Shown here in pieces: positions 43,507 through 52,140 of a DNA stretch of 64,000 bases; positions within the stretch are counted from its first letter, which is position 1, and each line of letters begins with the position of its first letter. Source of the stretch: JAKVBH01 sp049800955 (GTDB lineage: Bacteria; Pseudomonadota; Alphaproteobacteria; Rhodobacterales; Rhodobacteraceae); NCBI RefSeq assembly GCF_049800955.1, contig NZ_JBNAGA010000006.1, positions 1 through 64,000 on the forward strand, read 5' to 3'. The notes beneath the pieces were generated by a model. The model was given only the letters and a program-made list of their open reading frames with translations, did no database searches and was not told the origin of the DNA. Position numbers and translations under genes: made by a program.

Positions 43507-44754
43507 ATGAAATACACGCTGACTGCAATGGCTGTGGCGCTCTCTGCCACCGCTGCTTATGCCGAAGACAAGGTGACAATCGAGTTCGCCTATCCCTACA
43601 GCCACCTGTTTGACGTCACCTATGAAGCGATGATGCCTGCCTTCAAAGAGGCGCATCCGAACATCGAGGTGAAGTTCCGCGCCACATACGAATCCTATGA
43701 AGACGGAACCAACACCGTTCTGCGCGAAGCGGTCTCTGGCAACTTGCCCGACGTGACCATGCAAGGTCTGAACCGCCAAGCGCCGCTGGTCGACAAGGGC
43801 ATCGCGCAATCGCTGGAGCCCTTCATCGCCGCCGAAGCTGATTTCGAAAAGGACGGTTATCACCAAGCCATGCTGTCGCTGTCCACGTTCAACGGCGAAG
43901 TCTACGGGCTGCCCTTCTCGGTCTCGCTGCCCGTTGGCTACTACAACATGGACATCCTGCGCGAAGGCGGAATCGAAGAGCTGCCGCAGACATGGGACGA
44001 CGTGATCGCGGCCTGCAAGACCATGAAGGCGAACGGCATCGATAACCCGATCTTCTGGGGTTGGAACATCACCGGCAACTGGTTCATGCAAGCTCTGCTG
44101 TGGAGCCAGGACAAGGCAATCGTCGAGAATGGCAACGTCACCATGGACAGCCCCGAGGCGCTGGTTGCGCTGGAGCAGATGCAGGAGATCTTCACCGAGT
44201 GTGAGATGCAGAACCTCGAATGGAAAGCCGCGCTGGCGTCCTTCTCCGCCGGCGAGATCGGCATGATGTTCTGGTCCACCTCGGCTCTAGGTGCGGTTGA
44301 GCGCAGCCAAGGCGATTTCGAACTAGTCACTGGCCCCTTCCCGGGTCTGGACGGTGCGCCGATGGGTCTGCCCGCGGGCGGCAACGCTGCGATGCTGACC
44401 TCGACTTCCGAAGACCCCGCCGTTCGCGAAGCCGCCTGGACATGGCTCAAGTACATCACTTCGGGCGACGGCGCAGCCGAAGTGGCCAAGACCACCGGTT
44501 ACATGCCGCCGAACAAGGCTGCCAACGAGATCATCCTCGCAGATTTCTACGAGCAGAACCCAAACAAGCAAACTGCCGTGGATCAGCTGCCACTTCTGCG
44601 CGACTGGCTGGCCTATCCGGGCGACAATGGTCTGGCGGTCACGCAAGTGATCTATGACGGGATCGAGCGCATCGTGACCGGCGACTCCACCGACATGAAA
44701 GAGCTGCAGGAAGAGCTGGTCGAGGAAATCGCCGACCTGCTGCCGAACGGCTAA
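43507..44754 (+). CDS. ABC transporter extracellular solute-binding protein (UgpB-like)
   Basis: 415 residues from ATG 43507. Signal peptide to about residue 19 (AAYAE). The mature protein has the two-lobed MalE/UgpB layout with FKEAHPNIEVKF near the start and GLPFSVSLPVGYYNMDIL at about residue 140. Delivers substrate to the permeases. Substrate is not readable from sequence; the adjacent cyclic-phosphodiesterase-like enzyme and the phosphonate genes suggest glycerophosphodiesters or a phosphonate ester. Confidence 0.9.
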   Translation: MKYTLTAMAVALSATAAYAEDKVTIEFAYPYSHLFDVTYEAMMPAFKEAHPNIEVKFRATYESYEDGTNTVLREAVSGNLPDVTMQGLNRQAPLVDKGIAQSLEPFIAAEADFEKDGYHQAMLSLSTFNGEVYGLPFSVSLPVGYYNMDILREGGIEELPQTWDDVIAACKTMKANGIDNPIFWGWNITGNWFMQALLWSQDKAIVENGNVTMDSPEALVALEQMQEIFTECEMQNLEWKAALASFSAGEIGMMFWSTSALGAVERSQGDFELVTGPFPGLDGAPMGLPAGGNAAMLTSTSEDPAVREAAWTWLKYITSGDGAAEVAKTTGYMPPNKAANEIILADFYEQNPNKQTAVDQLPLLRDWLAYPGDNGLAVTQVIYDGIERIVTGDSTDMKELQEELVEEIADLLPNG

Positions 44755-44763
44755 TCACTTTTG

Positions 44764-44792
44764 TTGGCTGCCTGGAACCACTGGGCGGCCAA
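44764..44792 (+). promoter_or_regulatory. Hairpin between binding protein and phosphodiesterase
   Basis: TTGGCTGCC (44764-44772) pairs with GGCGGCCAA (44784-44792) with one G-U pair, followed by CGTACTTTTC. It may be a partial terminator that lowers expression of the phosphodiesterase relative to the binding protein. Confidence 0.4.
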
Positions 44793-44815
44793 CGTACTTT
44801 TCGAAAGGCACAGGC

Positions 44816-45643
44816 ATGAAACTCGTCCATATCTCCGACATTCACCTGACCATTCCGGGCGAACGGATGGGCGGGCTCGATCCCCATCGCCGTTTTGCGC
44901 AGGCCCTGGACGAATTGCGCGTAAAACATGCCGATGCCCACAGGATCATTATCACTGGCGACCTCACCCATTGGGGAGAGCCGCAGGCATATGTCGCGCT
45001 CAAAGACGCGCTGGTCGATCTCCCCTGCCCGGTTCGATTGTTGATGGGCAACCATGATGACCGCACGAATTTCTTGAGGGTTTTCCCCGATCAGCCGCGC
45101 GATTCAAACGGCTATGTGAACTATGCCGAAGATCTGGAGGGCACGCGGCTGATCTTTCTTGATACCACCGCGCCGCGTACCCATGCAGGCCATTTCGGAG
45201 CGGACAGGATCGAATGGCTTAAGGCGCAATTGCAGGAGTGCAGCCGCGCGCGGCTCTTTATGCACCACAATGTCATGACATTGGGGCAACCCGCCGAGGA
45301 CAAGATCGCGCTGGTCGATGCCGACCGCCTAGGTTTTGCGGATCTGCTGCGCAAACACACAGACAAAATCGACTACCTGCATTTCGGCCACATCCACGCG
45401 ATCTGCACTGGGACCTATTGCGGCATCCCCTTTGCTTCGGTGCGGTCCACAGGGAACCAGTCCCTGCCCGACTTCACCGAGACCGAACTCCTGCATGGCG
45501 CGCCCATGGCGCCCTCCTTTGCAGTGATCGAGGTCCACGAGGACACGACCGTAATCCACGACATTCCTTTCACATGGGACGGCCCAGTATTCTCCTCAGG
45601 CACCGGCTGGGACGACTGGGCAAAGCCGGTGGCGGCTGAATGA
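44816..45643 (+). CDS. Class III cyclic phosphodiesterase-type metallophosphoesterase (GpdQ/CpdA-like)
   Basis: 275 residues. All metal ligands of the family are visible: DIH (residues 8-10), GD in TGDLTHWG, GNHDD near residue 78, an internal HH (FMHHN) and GHIH near residue 191. Relatives hydrolyse cyclic nucleotides, glycerophosphodiesters or phosphonate monoesters. No signal peptide, so it acts in the cytoplasm on imported substrate. It completes a transporter-enzyme unit with the ABC genes. A broken paralogue overlaps its stop (ATGA). Confidence 0.88.
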   Translation: MKLVHISDIHLTIPGERMGGLDPHRRFAQALDELRVKHADAHRIIITGDLTHWGEPQAYVALKDALVDLPCPVRLLMGNHDDRTNFLRVFPDQPRDSNGYVNYAEDLEGTRLIFLDTTAPRTHAGHFGADRIEWLKAQLQECSRARLFMHHNVMTLGQPAEDKIALVDADRLGFADLLRKHTDKIDYLHFGHIHAICTGTYCGIPFASVRSTGNQSLPDFTETELLHGAPMAPSFAVIEVHEDTTVIHDIPFTWDGPVFSSGTGWDDWAKPVAAE

Positions 45644-45816
45644 GGTTCATCCATCTCACGGACAGGCATGTTGTCGGCTCAGGTCTGTTCCACGATCTGG
45701 ACCCTTCAGAGCGACTTTCACAGGCTGTCGCTTCAATCAACGCCGAACATAGCGACGCGGATTTCGTGATCTTCGCGGGTTACTTGACCGATTGGGGCGA
45801 CGCGCAAAAACTCTAA
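45640..45816 (+). pseudogene. Remnant of a second phosphodiesterase of the same family
   Basis: A 58-codon reading starts ATG 45640, overlapping the previous stop. It aligns with the first 60 residues of the intact enzyme: MRFIHLTDRH matches MKLVHISDIH, and FAGYLTDWGDAQKL matches ITGDLTHWGEPQAY. The reading ends at a stop right there. The GD metal-ligand Asp is replaced by Tyr, so the copy had degraded before or after truncation. No continuation of the enzyme is visible beyond 45816. Confidence 0.75.
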
Positions 45817-45983
45817 CGTGTCGGAGCGCTGAAGAATAATAGTTTCGCATTGGCGCGACGATTTTTCAAACGTAGTCGGAAGTCATCCCAACTTGAACGC
45901 AGCAGCAGCAAAGTTTGTCACAAAATCTTCATGTGGTCAGTCTACGCCGCCTCAATCAACAAAGTACTCTTGGAACGAAACGC

Positions 45984-46922
45984 ATGGTTCGGCTGAAGAC
46001 ACTCGAAGGCAAGTGCGCCTCTCACTTGTGTTTTGGATGCATGCAATTCGGCGGGACTGCAGATGCCGCTGCAAGCCGCGCCATGTTCGACGCTTGCCGA
46101 GATGCCGGTATCAACTTCTTCGATACAGCCCACACGTATACAGGCGGTCAGTCCGAGGAATTGCTGGGCAGTTTTATTCAAAAGAACCGCGATACACTGA
46201 TAATCGCGACAAAAACCAGCTATGCTGGGGGCAGCGGCCGCCAGAACATTAACGCTCAGTTTGACGAAAGCCGATCTCGACTGAAGCTGGATGTTGTCGA
46301 TATCTTGTACCTGCATCGATGGGACCGCACGACCCCGCTGCTTGAAACATTCGAAGCGCTTTCCGAATTGCAGGCCCAAGGCAAAATTCGGCATATTGGC
46401 GTTTCGAATTTCGCGGCCTGGCAGGTCATGAAAGCGCAAGCCGTTGCCGAACAACTCGGAACACGCATCGATATCATCCAGCCCATGTACTCCCTTATCA
46501 AGCGCCAGGCTGAGGTGGAGCTTTTCCCGATGGCGCTCTCCGAGGATATTGCCGTCGCACCCTATTCTCCATTGGGCAGCGGTTTGCTCACGGGCAAATA
46601 CCAGAGCGGCGGCGAGGGACGCCTTTCAACGGACAGACGCTACGCGGCCCGCTACGGGCAAGCGTGGATGGCGGAGACGGCGAAGTCCCTGTCCGCTTTG
46701 GCCCGTGAATGGGGAACTGACCCTGCCACTTTGGCTGTGGCCTGGGCTGCCAAACATCCTGCTGTTTCTGCGCCGATCATCAGTGGACGCAATGCCAAGC
46801 AGTTGGAAGCGTCTTTGAAGGCTTTGAGTGTTTGCCTGACTGCGGAACAATACGCGCAGATCGAAGCGCTGTCTCCGCGCCCGGCGCCCGCGACCGACCG
46901 TTTGGAAGAAACAGGCGCCTAG
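45984..46922 (+). CDS. Aldo/keto reductase
   Basis: 312 residues from ATG 45984; an ATG-like start farther upstream lacks a ribosome-binding site. The barrel carries D-T-A-H-T-Y (Asp and Tyr of the catalytic tetrad), TKTSY (Lys) and YLHRWD (His). NADPH-dependent carbonyl reduction is the family reaction. Its stop overlaps the convergent gene at 46919. A weak Pho-box-like text precedes it (TTGTCAC-AAAA-TCTTCAT at 45915-45932). Confidence 0.88.
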   Translation: MVRLKTLEGKCASHLCFGCMQFGGTADAAASRAMFDACRDAGINFFDTAHTYTGGQSEELLGSFIQKNRDTLIIATKTSYAGGSGRQNINAQFDESRSRLKLDVVDILYLHRWDRTTPLLETFEALSELQAQGKIRHIGVSNFAAWQVMKAQAVAEQLGTRIDIIQPMYSLIKRQAEVELFPMALSEDIAVAPYSPLGSGLLTGKYQSGGEGRLSTDRRYAARYGQAWMAETAKSLSALAREWGTDPATLAVAWAAKHPAVSAPIISGRNAKQLEASLKALSVCLTAEQYAQIEALSPRPAPATDRLEETGA

Positions 46923-47218
46923 GCTGGCCCAGCCAGACCAGCCTCCCAGTGTTCGCCCATGGCCACGATGCAAGACGTGCCGTTCGCGTAATTCTGCACG
47001 ATCATCCATTCGCCATCCCGTGGGCTGACCCACACTTCCAGCATGGTTTCCGGGTCACGTAGTCCCATGCCCTGACGTTCCGCCCCGAGAACTTCGGTCA
47101 ACATCGAAAGCATACGCGCGCTGTCATCACAGCTGACATCCGACATCTTGGCGCTTGCAAGGGTTGGCGCAGTGACACAAATCGTCAGCAAGAGAAAAAG
47201 TCGATTGATCATGATCAC
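46919..47218 (-). CDS. Small secreted protein, unknown, with Pho-box promoter
   Basis: 99 residues. Signal peptide to about residue 23 (LASAK). Two cysteines in the mature part (SCDDS and TSCIV). No known family. A good Pho-box lies 26-43 bases upstream, pointing to phosphate-starvation control. It ends tail-to-tail with the aldo/keto reductase. Confidence 0.68.
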   Translation of the reverse strand: MIMINRLFLLLTICVTAPTLASAKMSDVSCDDSARMLSMLTEVLGAERQGMGLRDPETMLEVWVSPRDGEWMIVQNYANGTSCIVAMGEHWEAGLAGPA

Positions 47219-47243
47219 AGCATAGATGGCCAGAGTGAAGAAC

Positions 47244-47261
47244 GTAACAGTTTTATGACAG
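47244..47261 (-). promoter_or_regulatory. Pho box upstream of the small secreted protein
   Basis: On the minus strand the text reads CTGTCATAAAACTGTTAC, which matches the PhoB consensus (CTGTCAT, four bases, CTGTCAT) at 12 of 14 positions. It faces the gene starting at 47218. Confidence 0.7.
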
Positions 47262-47328
47262 ATTGTGGATAAAATATCCTTACTGCGTACGGTTTCTCAC
47301 TGTCCTACGCCGTCCATCAGAAGGTTTG

Positions 47329-47390
47329 CTGTCACAAAACCGTTTCGCAAATGCCAAGAAACTGAATCAAAACTGTCACGCAGATGTAGC
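47329..47390 (+). promoter_or_regulatory. Pho-box cluster upstream of phnC
   Basis: CTGTCAC-AAAA-CCGTTTC at 47329-47346 and CTGAATC-AAAA-CTGTCAC-GCAG-ATGTAGC at 47362-47390 follow the 11-base repeat period of PhoB sites. They end 38 bases before the phnC start, so phosphate limitation should turn on the transporter operon. Confidence 0.68.
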
Positions 47391-47427
47391 GTAGCAACCT
47401 TATCCGCACCCTAAACATGGGGGCGAT

Positions 47428-48243
47428 ATGCTGAAAATCGACGCACTGACCAAGCGGTTCGGAGATAAGACGGCTGTGGATGCAGCCAACATCTCCGTAG
47501 ACAAACCAACCATGATCGGGATCATCGGTCGTTCCGGGGCTGGTAAGTCCACTCTGCTTCGGATGGTCAACCGCCTCAGCGACGCCACCAGCGGAACAAT
47601 CACTTTCGAAGGTGAAGAGATCAGCGCCCTGCGCGGTGCCGCCAAACGGGACTGGCAGTCGCGCTGCGCGATGATCTTTCAGCAGTTCAATCTGGTGCCG
47701 CGAATGGATGTGGTGTCGAACGTGCTGCACGGGACTTTGAACAAGCGCTCGACTTTTGCGACGATGTTCAACCTTTATCCGCAATCGGACATTCACAAAG
47801 CCATCGACATTCTCGACCGGCTGGGCATTGCCGAACAGGCCCCGAAGCGCGCCGAAGCGCTTTCGGGCGGTCAGCAGCAACGTGTCGCCATCGCTCGGGC
47901 GTTGATGCAAGATCCCAAGATCATTCTCGCCGATGAACCCATTGCCTCGCTCGATCCGATGAACGCCCAGGTCGTGATGCAAGCCCTCCGCCGGATTCAC
48001 GAAGAGGACGGACGCATGGTCATCGCCAATCTGCATACGCTCGACACCGCGAGGCGCTATTGCGACCGTGTCATCGGGATGCGTGACGGACGGATCGTGT
48101 TTGATGGCACGCCAGAGCAACTAACCACCGGCGTTGCGCGCGACATTTACGGGGCTGGCGCGGATTTCTCCGAGGCTGCCACATCCACCGAAATCGAAAC
48201 ACTGGACAGACCGGGGGTTCGCGCTGCGGAAGCTTACGTCTGA
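47428..48243 (+). CDS. phnC: Phosphonate ABC transporter ATP-binding protein
   Basis: 271 residues. Walker A GRSGAGKST, signature LSGGQQQR, Walker B IILADEPI and switch His in NLHTLDTA. PhnC-type ATPase that drives phosphonate import. First gene of the Pho-box-preceded phnC-D-E-E operon; a short GC hairpin (48254-48270) follows before phnD. Confidence 0.94.
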   Translation: MLKIDALTKRFGDKTAVDAANISVDKPTMIGIIGRSGAGKSTLLRMVNRLSDATSGTITFEGEEISALRGAAKRDWQSRCAMIFQQFNLVPRMDVVSNVLHGTLNKRSTFATMFNLYPQSDIHKAIDILDRLGIAEQAPKRAEALSGGQQQRVAIARALMQDPKIILADEPIASLDPMNAQVVMQALRRIHEEDGRMVIANLHTLDTARRYCDRVIGMRDGRIVFDGTPEQLTTGVARDIYGAGADFSEAATSTEIETLDRPGVRAAEAYV

Positions 48244-48335
48244 GCCAGTTTTTCCCGCGCCTTTCGCGGGCCACCTTCATCAACCCCGCCCTCAAGTAGC
48301 CGACCGGCGATAGGGCATCAAACTTGGAGAAAAAG

Positions 48336-49247
48336 ATGAAAAAGACCCTCGCACTGGCGCTTGCCGCCACGACCGCGCTGAGCACCGGCGCTTTTGCCCA
48401 AGAGATCACCGAATTCCGCATCGGCATTCTGGGTGGCGAAAATGCTCAGGACCGTATGAATTCCTATCAGTGTCTTGCCGATTACACGACCGAAGCGCTT
48501 GGCGTCGAAACCAAGCTTTTCGCACCGGCTGATTACAACGGTGTGATCCAGGGACTGCTGGGCGGCACCATCGACATGGCTTGGCTGGGCGCATCGTCCT
48601 ATGCCGCGACCTACCTGCAAGACCCCGAAGCGGTTGAGCCTGTGCTGATCAAGGTCAACGTGGACGGCTCCATCGGCTATCACTCCATCGGGTTTGCCCG
48701 CAAGGACAGCGGCATCACCTCGCTTGACGACATGGAAGGCAAGGTTTTCGGCTTTGGCGACCCGAACTCCACGTCCGGCTACCTGATCCCGTCCATCGAG
48801 ATCCCGCAGTACAAAGACGGCATCACGATGGAATCCGGCGAGTATTTTGGCGAAGTGAAGTTCACCGGCGGCCACGAGCAAACCATCGTTGCCGTCAACA
48901 ATGGCGACATCGACGGTGGCGTGACCTGGGCTGACGGTCAGGGCAACTGGGAAGACGGCTACAACTCCGGCGCGCTGCGCAAGGCGGTTGATGCTGGCCT
49001 CGTCGACATGAACGACATGGTCCAGATCTGGAAATCGAACGTGATTCCCGAGGGCCCCGTTGTGCTTCGCAAGGCTCTGCCTGCTGACGTCCGCGAAACC
49101 ATGACCGCGCTGGTCGATGGCCTGCACGAGCGTGACCCTGATTGCGCCTATGGTGTGGCCGCTGGTGACACGCTGGGCTTCCAGCCGGTCACCCATGATA
49201 CCTACATCTCGATCGTCGAAGCGCGCAAAGCGAAAATCGGCGGCTAA
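48336..49247 (+). CDS. phnD: Phosphonate-binding periplasmic protein
   Basis: 303 residues from ATG 48336, with GGAGA upstream; a TTG four codons earlier is rejected. Signal peptide to about residue 22 (AFAQE). PhnD signatures include GGENAQDR, DMAWLGASSYA and FGDPNSTSGYLIP. Captures phosphonates in the periplasm. Confidence 0.94.
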   Translation: MKKTLALALAATTALSTGAFAQEITEFRIGILGGENAQDRMNSYQCLADYTTEALGVETKLFAPADYNGVIQGLLGGTIDMAWLGASSYAATYLQDPEAVEPVLIKVNVDGSIGYHSIGFARKDSGITSLDDMEGKVFGFGDPNSTSGYLIPSIEIPQYKDGITMESGEYFGEVKFTGGHEQTIVAVNNGDIDGGVTWADGQGNWEDGYNSGALRKAVDAGLVDMNDMVQIWKSNVIPEGPVVLRKALPADVRETMTALVDGLHERDPDCAYGVAAGDTLGFQPVTHDTYISIVEARKAKIGG

Positions 49248-49265
49248 GTCATTTTCATGACGTAT

Positions 49266-49296
49266 CCGGCAGGCCTTCGGGCCTGTCGGTATTTTT
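49266..49296 (+). terminator. Attenuator-type terminator between phnD and phnE
   Basis: CCGGCAGGCC (49266-49275), loop TTCG and GGCCTGTCGG form a 10-bp stem with one G-U pair, followed by TATTTTTG. It ends 16 bases before phnE. It probably limits permease expression relative to the binding protein. Confidence 0.7.
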
Positions 49297-49311
49297 GTAT
49301 CCGGAGGCAGC

Positions 49312-50187
49312 ATGGCGGACATTTCCTTAGGCGGCGCGGCGCAAAGCGTCGGCAGCATCCAGTCGAGCTATATGGCGCAGGTTCAAAGGCGCCGGCTTTA
49401 CGGTGGGCTGACGCTGCTGATTTTCGTCGTGCTGATGGTGTCCGGTTTCAACGTCGCGGATGACCGAAATGCAGGCGGCTTCTGGGAAGGCCTGCACCAG
49501 ATCGGTGATTATCCTGCCGACGTCCTGTCCGAAGCTTGGGAGAAACGAGCCGATCTGCCGGGCCTGATTGCCAAATACTTCCCGGCACTCGTTGAAACGA
49601 TCAACATTGCCGCTGTCTCGACCCTGATCGGCGCCATTGGCGGGTTGTTCCTGTCCTTGCTCGGCACCCGTGGCCTGGCGAAATGGCCGCGCCTGATCCC
49701 TCTGTTCCGCCGCATCTCCGACATTATGCGCGCTGTGCCAGAAATCGTGATCGCACTTGTTTTGATCTTCGTGCTTGGCGGCGGACCGGTGCCTGCCATG
49801 ATCGCCATTGCGATCCACACGGCCGGTGCACTGGGTAAGATGTTCTCCGAAGTGGCAGAGAATGCTGATCTGAAACCGGTTGAAGGCCTCGCCTCCACCG
49901 GCGCAACCTGGTCGCAGCGCATGCTCTTGGGTGTGCTGCCACAGGTCGCACCGAATTATCTCAGCTATTCCCTGCTGCGCTTTGAAATCAACATCCGCGC
50001 CTCGGCCATTCTGGGTTTCGTCGGTGCGGGCGGGCTTGGCTACGAACTGCGCAACGCCATGGCCTGGGGGCCGGGGCGGTTCGACGAGGCCGCCGCCATC
50101 TTCATCCTGCTCTTCGGCACGATTGTCTTCTTCGATCAGGTGTCCAGCCGCTACCGCAACCGTCTGACAGAGGGGCAAGGCCAATGA
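49312..50187 (+). CDS. phnE: Phosphonate ABC transporter permease 1
   Basis: 291 residues, five to six TM helices, and the binding-protein-dependent permease signature around VAENADLKPVEGLASTGATW. A GGAGG ribosome-binding site precedes ATG 49312. ATGA overlap with the second permease, so two PhnE subunits form the channel. Confidence 0.93.
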   Translation: MADISLGGAAQSVGSIQSSYMAQVQRRRLYGGLTLLIFVVLMVSGFNVADDRNAGGFWEGLHQIGDYPADVLSEAWEKRADLPGLIAKYFPALVETINIAAVSTLIGAIGGLFLSLLGTRGLAKWPRLIPLFRRISDIMRAVPEIVIALVLIFVLGGGPVPAMIAIAIHTAGALGKMFSEVAENADLKPVEGLASTGATWSQRMLLGVLPQVAPNYLSYSLLRFEINIRASAILGFVGAGGLGYELRNAMAWGPGRFDEAAAIFILLFGTIVFFDQVSSRYRNRLTEGQGQ

Positions 50188-51497
50188 CCGCGACTGATCT
50201 GAGCGTGACCAAACAGGAAGCCGACAAACTGTTTCAGCGCAAACGCCTGATCGGTTTTGGCATCCCTGCGGTGATTTTCGCCTACCTCGTCTACATCTTT
50301 TTCGCGTTCGATATCTCCGGCCTCGCCGGGCGAGCCAATCTTGACAACGCGGTCACGCTGGCCTCTGACAGTTGGTCGCACAAGGTTCACGTCACACGCG
50401 ACAACCGGTCCGGCGAGATCACCTATGCGGTCGAAGGCGAGCGCAAGGGCACTTATCCCGAAGGTCAGCGGCCCGATTGGGTAAGCGGCGATGAGGTAAT
50501 TACGATTGATCTGGGCGGCGATCACATCGTGCGTTACCTCCCAGACAATCGCACTGAGATTGAGGTGCCGGGGTTCCCGCTGATCGAGGTTCAGGCCGAG
50601 GGGCGCAGCCTGACCAGCAACCTGCCCGAGGACCTGCCGGATTGGATCTCCGCCTCGAACCGGCGCATCGGCATCACCACACCCGAAGGCCGCATCACTC
50701 TGACCGGAGCGCGGACCGAGGTATTCAACTATTTTCCGGGATGGGAACTCTTTTGGTTCACCCTCGACAGTCCATATCACGGGCAAAGCCTTGGCACGAT
50801 CCTGTTCGGCGAGCAGATCGACCCGACGCGCTCCAATATCGCGGGTGCCATCTCCGACTGGTGGAACAATGCCATGTGGCGGCACAAGGACGTCGCCTGG
50901 GCGATTGGCGAAACGATCCTGATGGCCTTCCTTGGCACCATGGGGGCTGCGATCATTGCACTACCGCTGGCCTTTATGGCGGCGAAACGCTTTTCGCCCG
51001 TCATGATGCTGCGCGCTGCCACGCGCCGGGTCTTTGACTTTGTACGCGGCGTGGATGCCTTGATCTGGACCGTGGTGCTGGCGCGTGCCTTTGGACCCGG
51101 CCCTTTGACCGGCGCGCTGGCGATCCTGATCACCGACACTGGCACCTTCGGCAAGATTTTCTCCGAAGCGCTGGAAAACGTCGACCAGAAGCAAATCGAA
51201 GGTGTCGAATCCACAGGGCCTAAGCCGCTGCAACGTTACCGCTTCGGCGTGATCCCGCAGGTAGTGCCGGTGTTATTGGCGCAAATCCTGTATTTTCTGG
51301 AATCCAACACGCGTTCGGCCACGATCATTGGCGCAATCACGGGCGGTGGTATCGGCCTGATGCTGACCCAAGCAATCCAGACCCAGAAGGACTGGGAGGA
51401 GGTCGCGTATTACATCGTGTTGATCGTGGTCATGGTGATGTTCATGGATTGGTTCTCGGGCTGGTTGCGTGGCAAGTTGATTGGACGCAAGGACTGA
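50184..51497 (+). CDS. phnE: Phosphonate ABC transporter permease 2, with periplasmic domain
   Basis: 437 residues, much longer than permease 1. After the first TM helix (about residues 22-42) comes a ~160-residue hydrophilic segment before the next helix (about residue 190), likely a periplasmic beta domain. The C-terminal ~220 residues are the normal PhnE core (SEALENVDQKQIEGVESTG). This long form is common in pairs of PhnE proteins. One-base overlap with the SDR gene. Confidence 0.92.
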   Translation: MTATDLSVTKQEADKLFQRKRLIGFGIPAVIFAYLVYIFFAFDISGLAGRANLDNAVTLASDSWSHKVHVTRDNRSGEITYAVEGERKGTYPEGQRPDWVSGDEVITIDLGGDHIVRYLPDNRTEIEVPGFPLIEVQAEGRSLTSNLPEDLPDWISASNRRIGITTPEGRITLTGARTEVFNYFPGWELFWFTLDSPYHGQSLGTILFGEQIDPTRSNIAGAISDWWNNAMWRHKDVAWAIGETILMAFLGTMGAAIIALPLAFMAAKRFSPVMMLRAATRRVFDFVRGVDALIWTVVLARAFGPGPLTGALAILITDTGTFGKIFSEALENVDQKQIEGVESTGPKPLQRYRFGVIPQVVPVLLAQILYFLESNTRSATIIGAITGGGIGLMLTQAIQTQKDWEEVAYYIVLIVVMVMFMDWFSGWLRGKLIGRKD

Positions 51498-52138
51498 TGA
51501 CGCGCTTTTTGATCACTGGTGTGAACCGGGGGATTGGAGCGGCGCTTCATGCTCAGGCGGTGGCCCTTGGACATCAGGTTATTGGCACCACCCGCGACGG
51601 GCGGGGTGGCACAGTTCCTCTGGTGCTGGACACGCCGGAAACCATCGCGGAACAACTTTCGGGCGTTGGTCCTTTGGATATCCTGATCAACAACGCGGGC
51701 GTGATCTCGCCTGACCGACAGTCACCGCTCGATATGGACTTTACAGGTTTTGCCCACACGCTAACGATCAACAGCATCGCTCCGCTGGCTGTCGCGCAAG
51801 CCGTCTTGCCCCAATTGCGCGAAAGCGCTGCACCAAGGATCCTGACGATGTCTTCGCAGATGGCGTGGATGGGATATCGCAAAGCTGATCGCATTGCCTA
51901 TCGGGCGTCAAAAGCTGCTGTGAACAAAGTGATGCAGGGGCTTGCCACCGTTCTTGAACCCGAAGGGATTCCCGTTGCGTTGGTCGACCCCGGCTGGGTG
52001 CGCACGGACATGGGCGGCGCCGAGGCAGACGAAGACCCACAGGACGTGGCCTGCGGTGTTTTGAACATTGCCCGCGACTTGACCCTAGAGGACACTGGGA
52101 AGTTTTTCCGCTTCACAGGTGAGGAAAGAGAGTTCTAG
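51497..52138 (+). CDS. Short-chain dehydrogenase/reductase
   Basis: 213 residues from ATG 51497. TGVNRGIG (cofactor loop), INNAG and the Y-x-x-x-K catalytic pair in AYRASKAA are all present. It is translated from within the phnE2 stop, so it belongs to the phosphonate operon. A role in oxidising or reducing an intermediate of phosphonate side chains is an inference. Confidence 0.87.
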   Translation: MTRFLITGVNRGIGAALHAQAVALGHQVIGTTRDGRGGTVPLVLDTPETIAEQLSGVGPLDILINNAGVISPDRQSPLDMDFTGFAHTLTINSIAPLAVAQAVLPQLRESAAPRILTMSSQMAWMGYRKADRIAYRASKAAVNKVMQGLATVLEPEGIPVALVDPGWVRTDMGGAEADEDPQDVACGVLNIARDLTLEDTGKFFRFTGEEREF

Positions 52139-52140
52139 AC

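Noticed and set aside
45915..45932. Possible Pho box before the aldo/keto reductase
   Set aside because: 9 of 14 consensus positions match, which is not better than expected near AT-rich text; mentioned only in the gene entry.
48254..48270. GC hairpin after phnC as a terminator
   Set aside because: The T-run precedes the stem instead of following it, so it cannot work as an intrinsic terminator on the plus strand.
48318..49358. Minus-strand reading opposite phnD
   Set aside because: PhnD on the plus strand is certain; the antisense reading has no motif.
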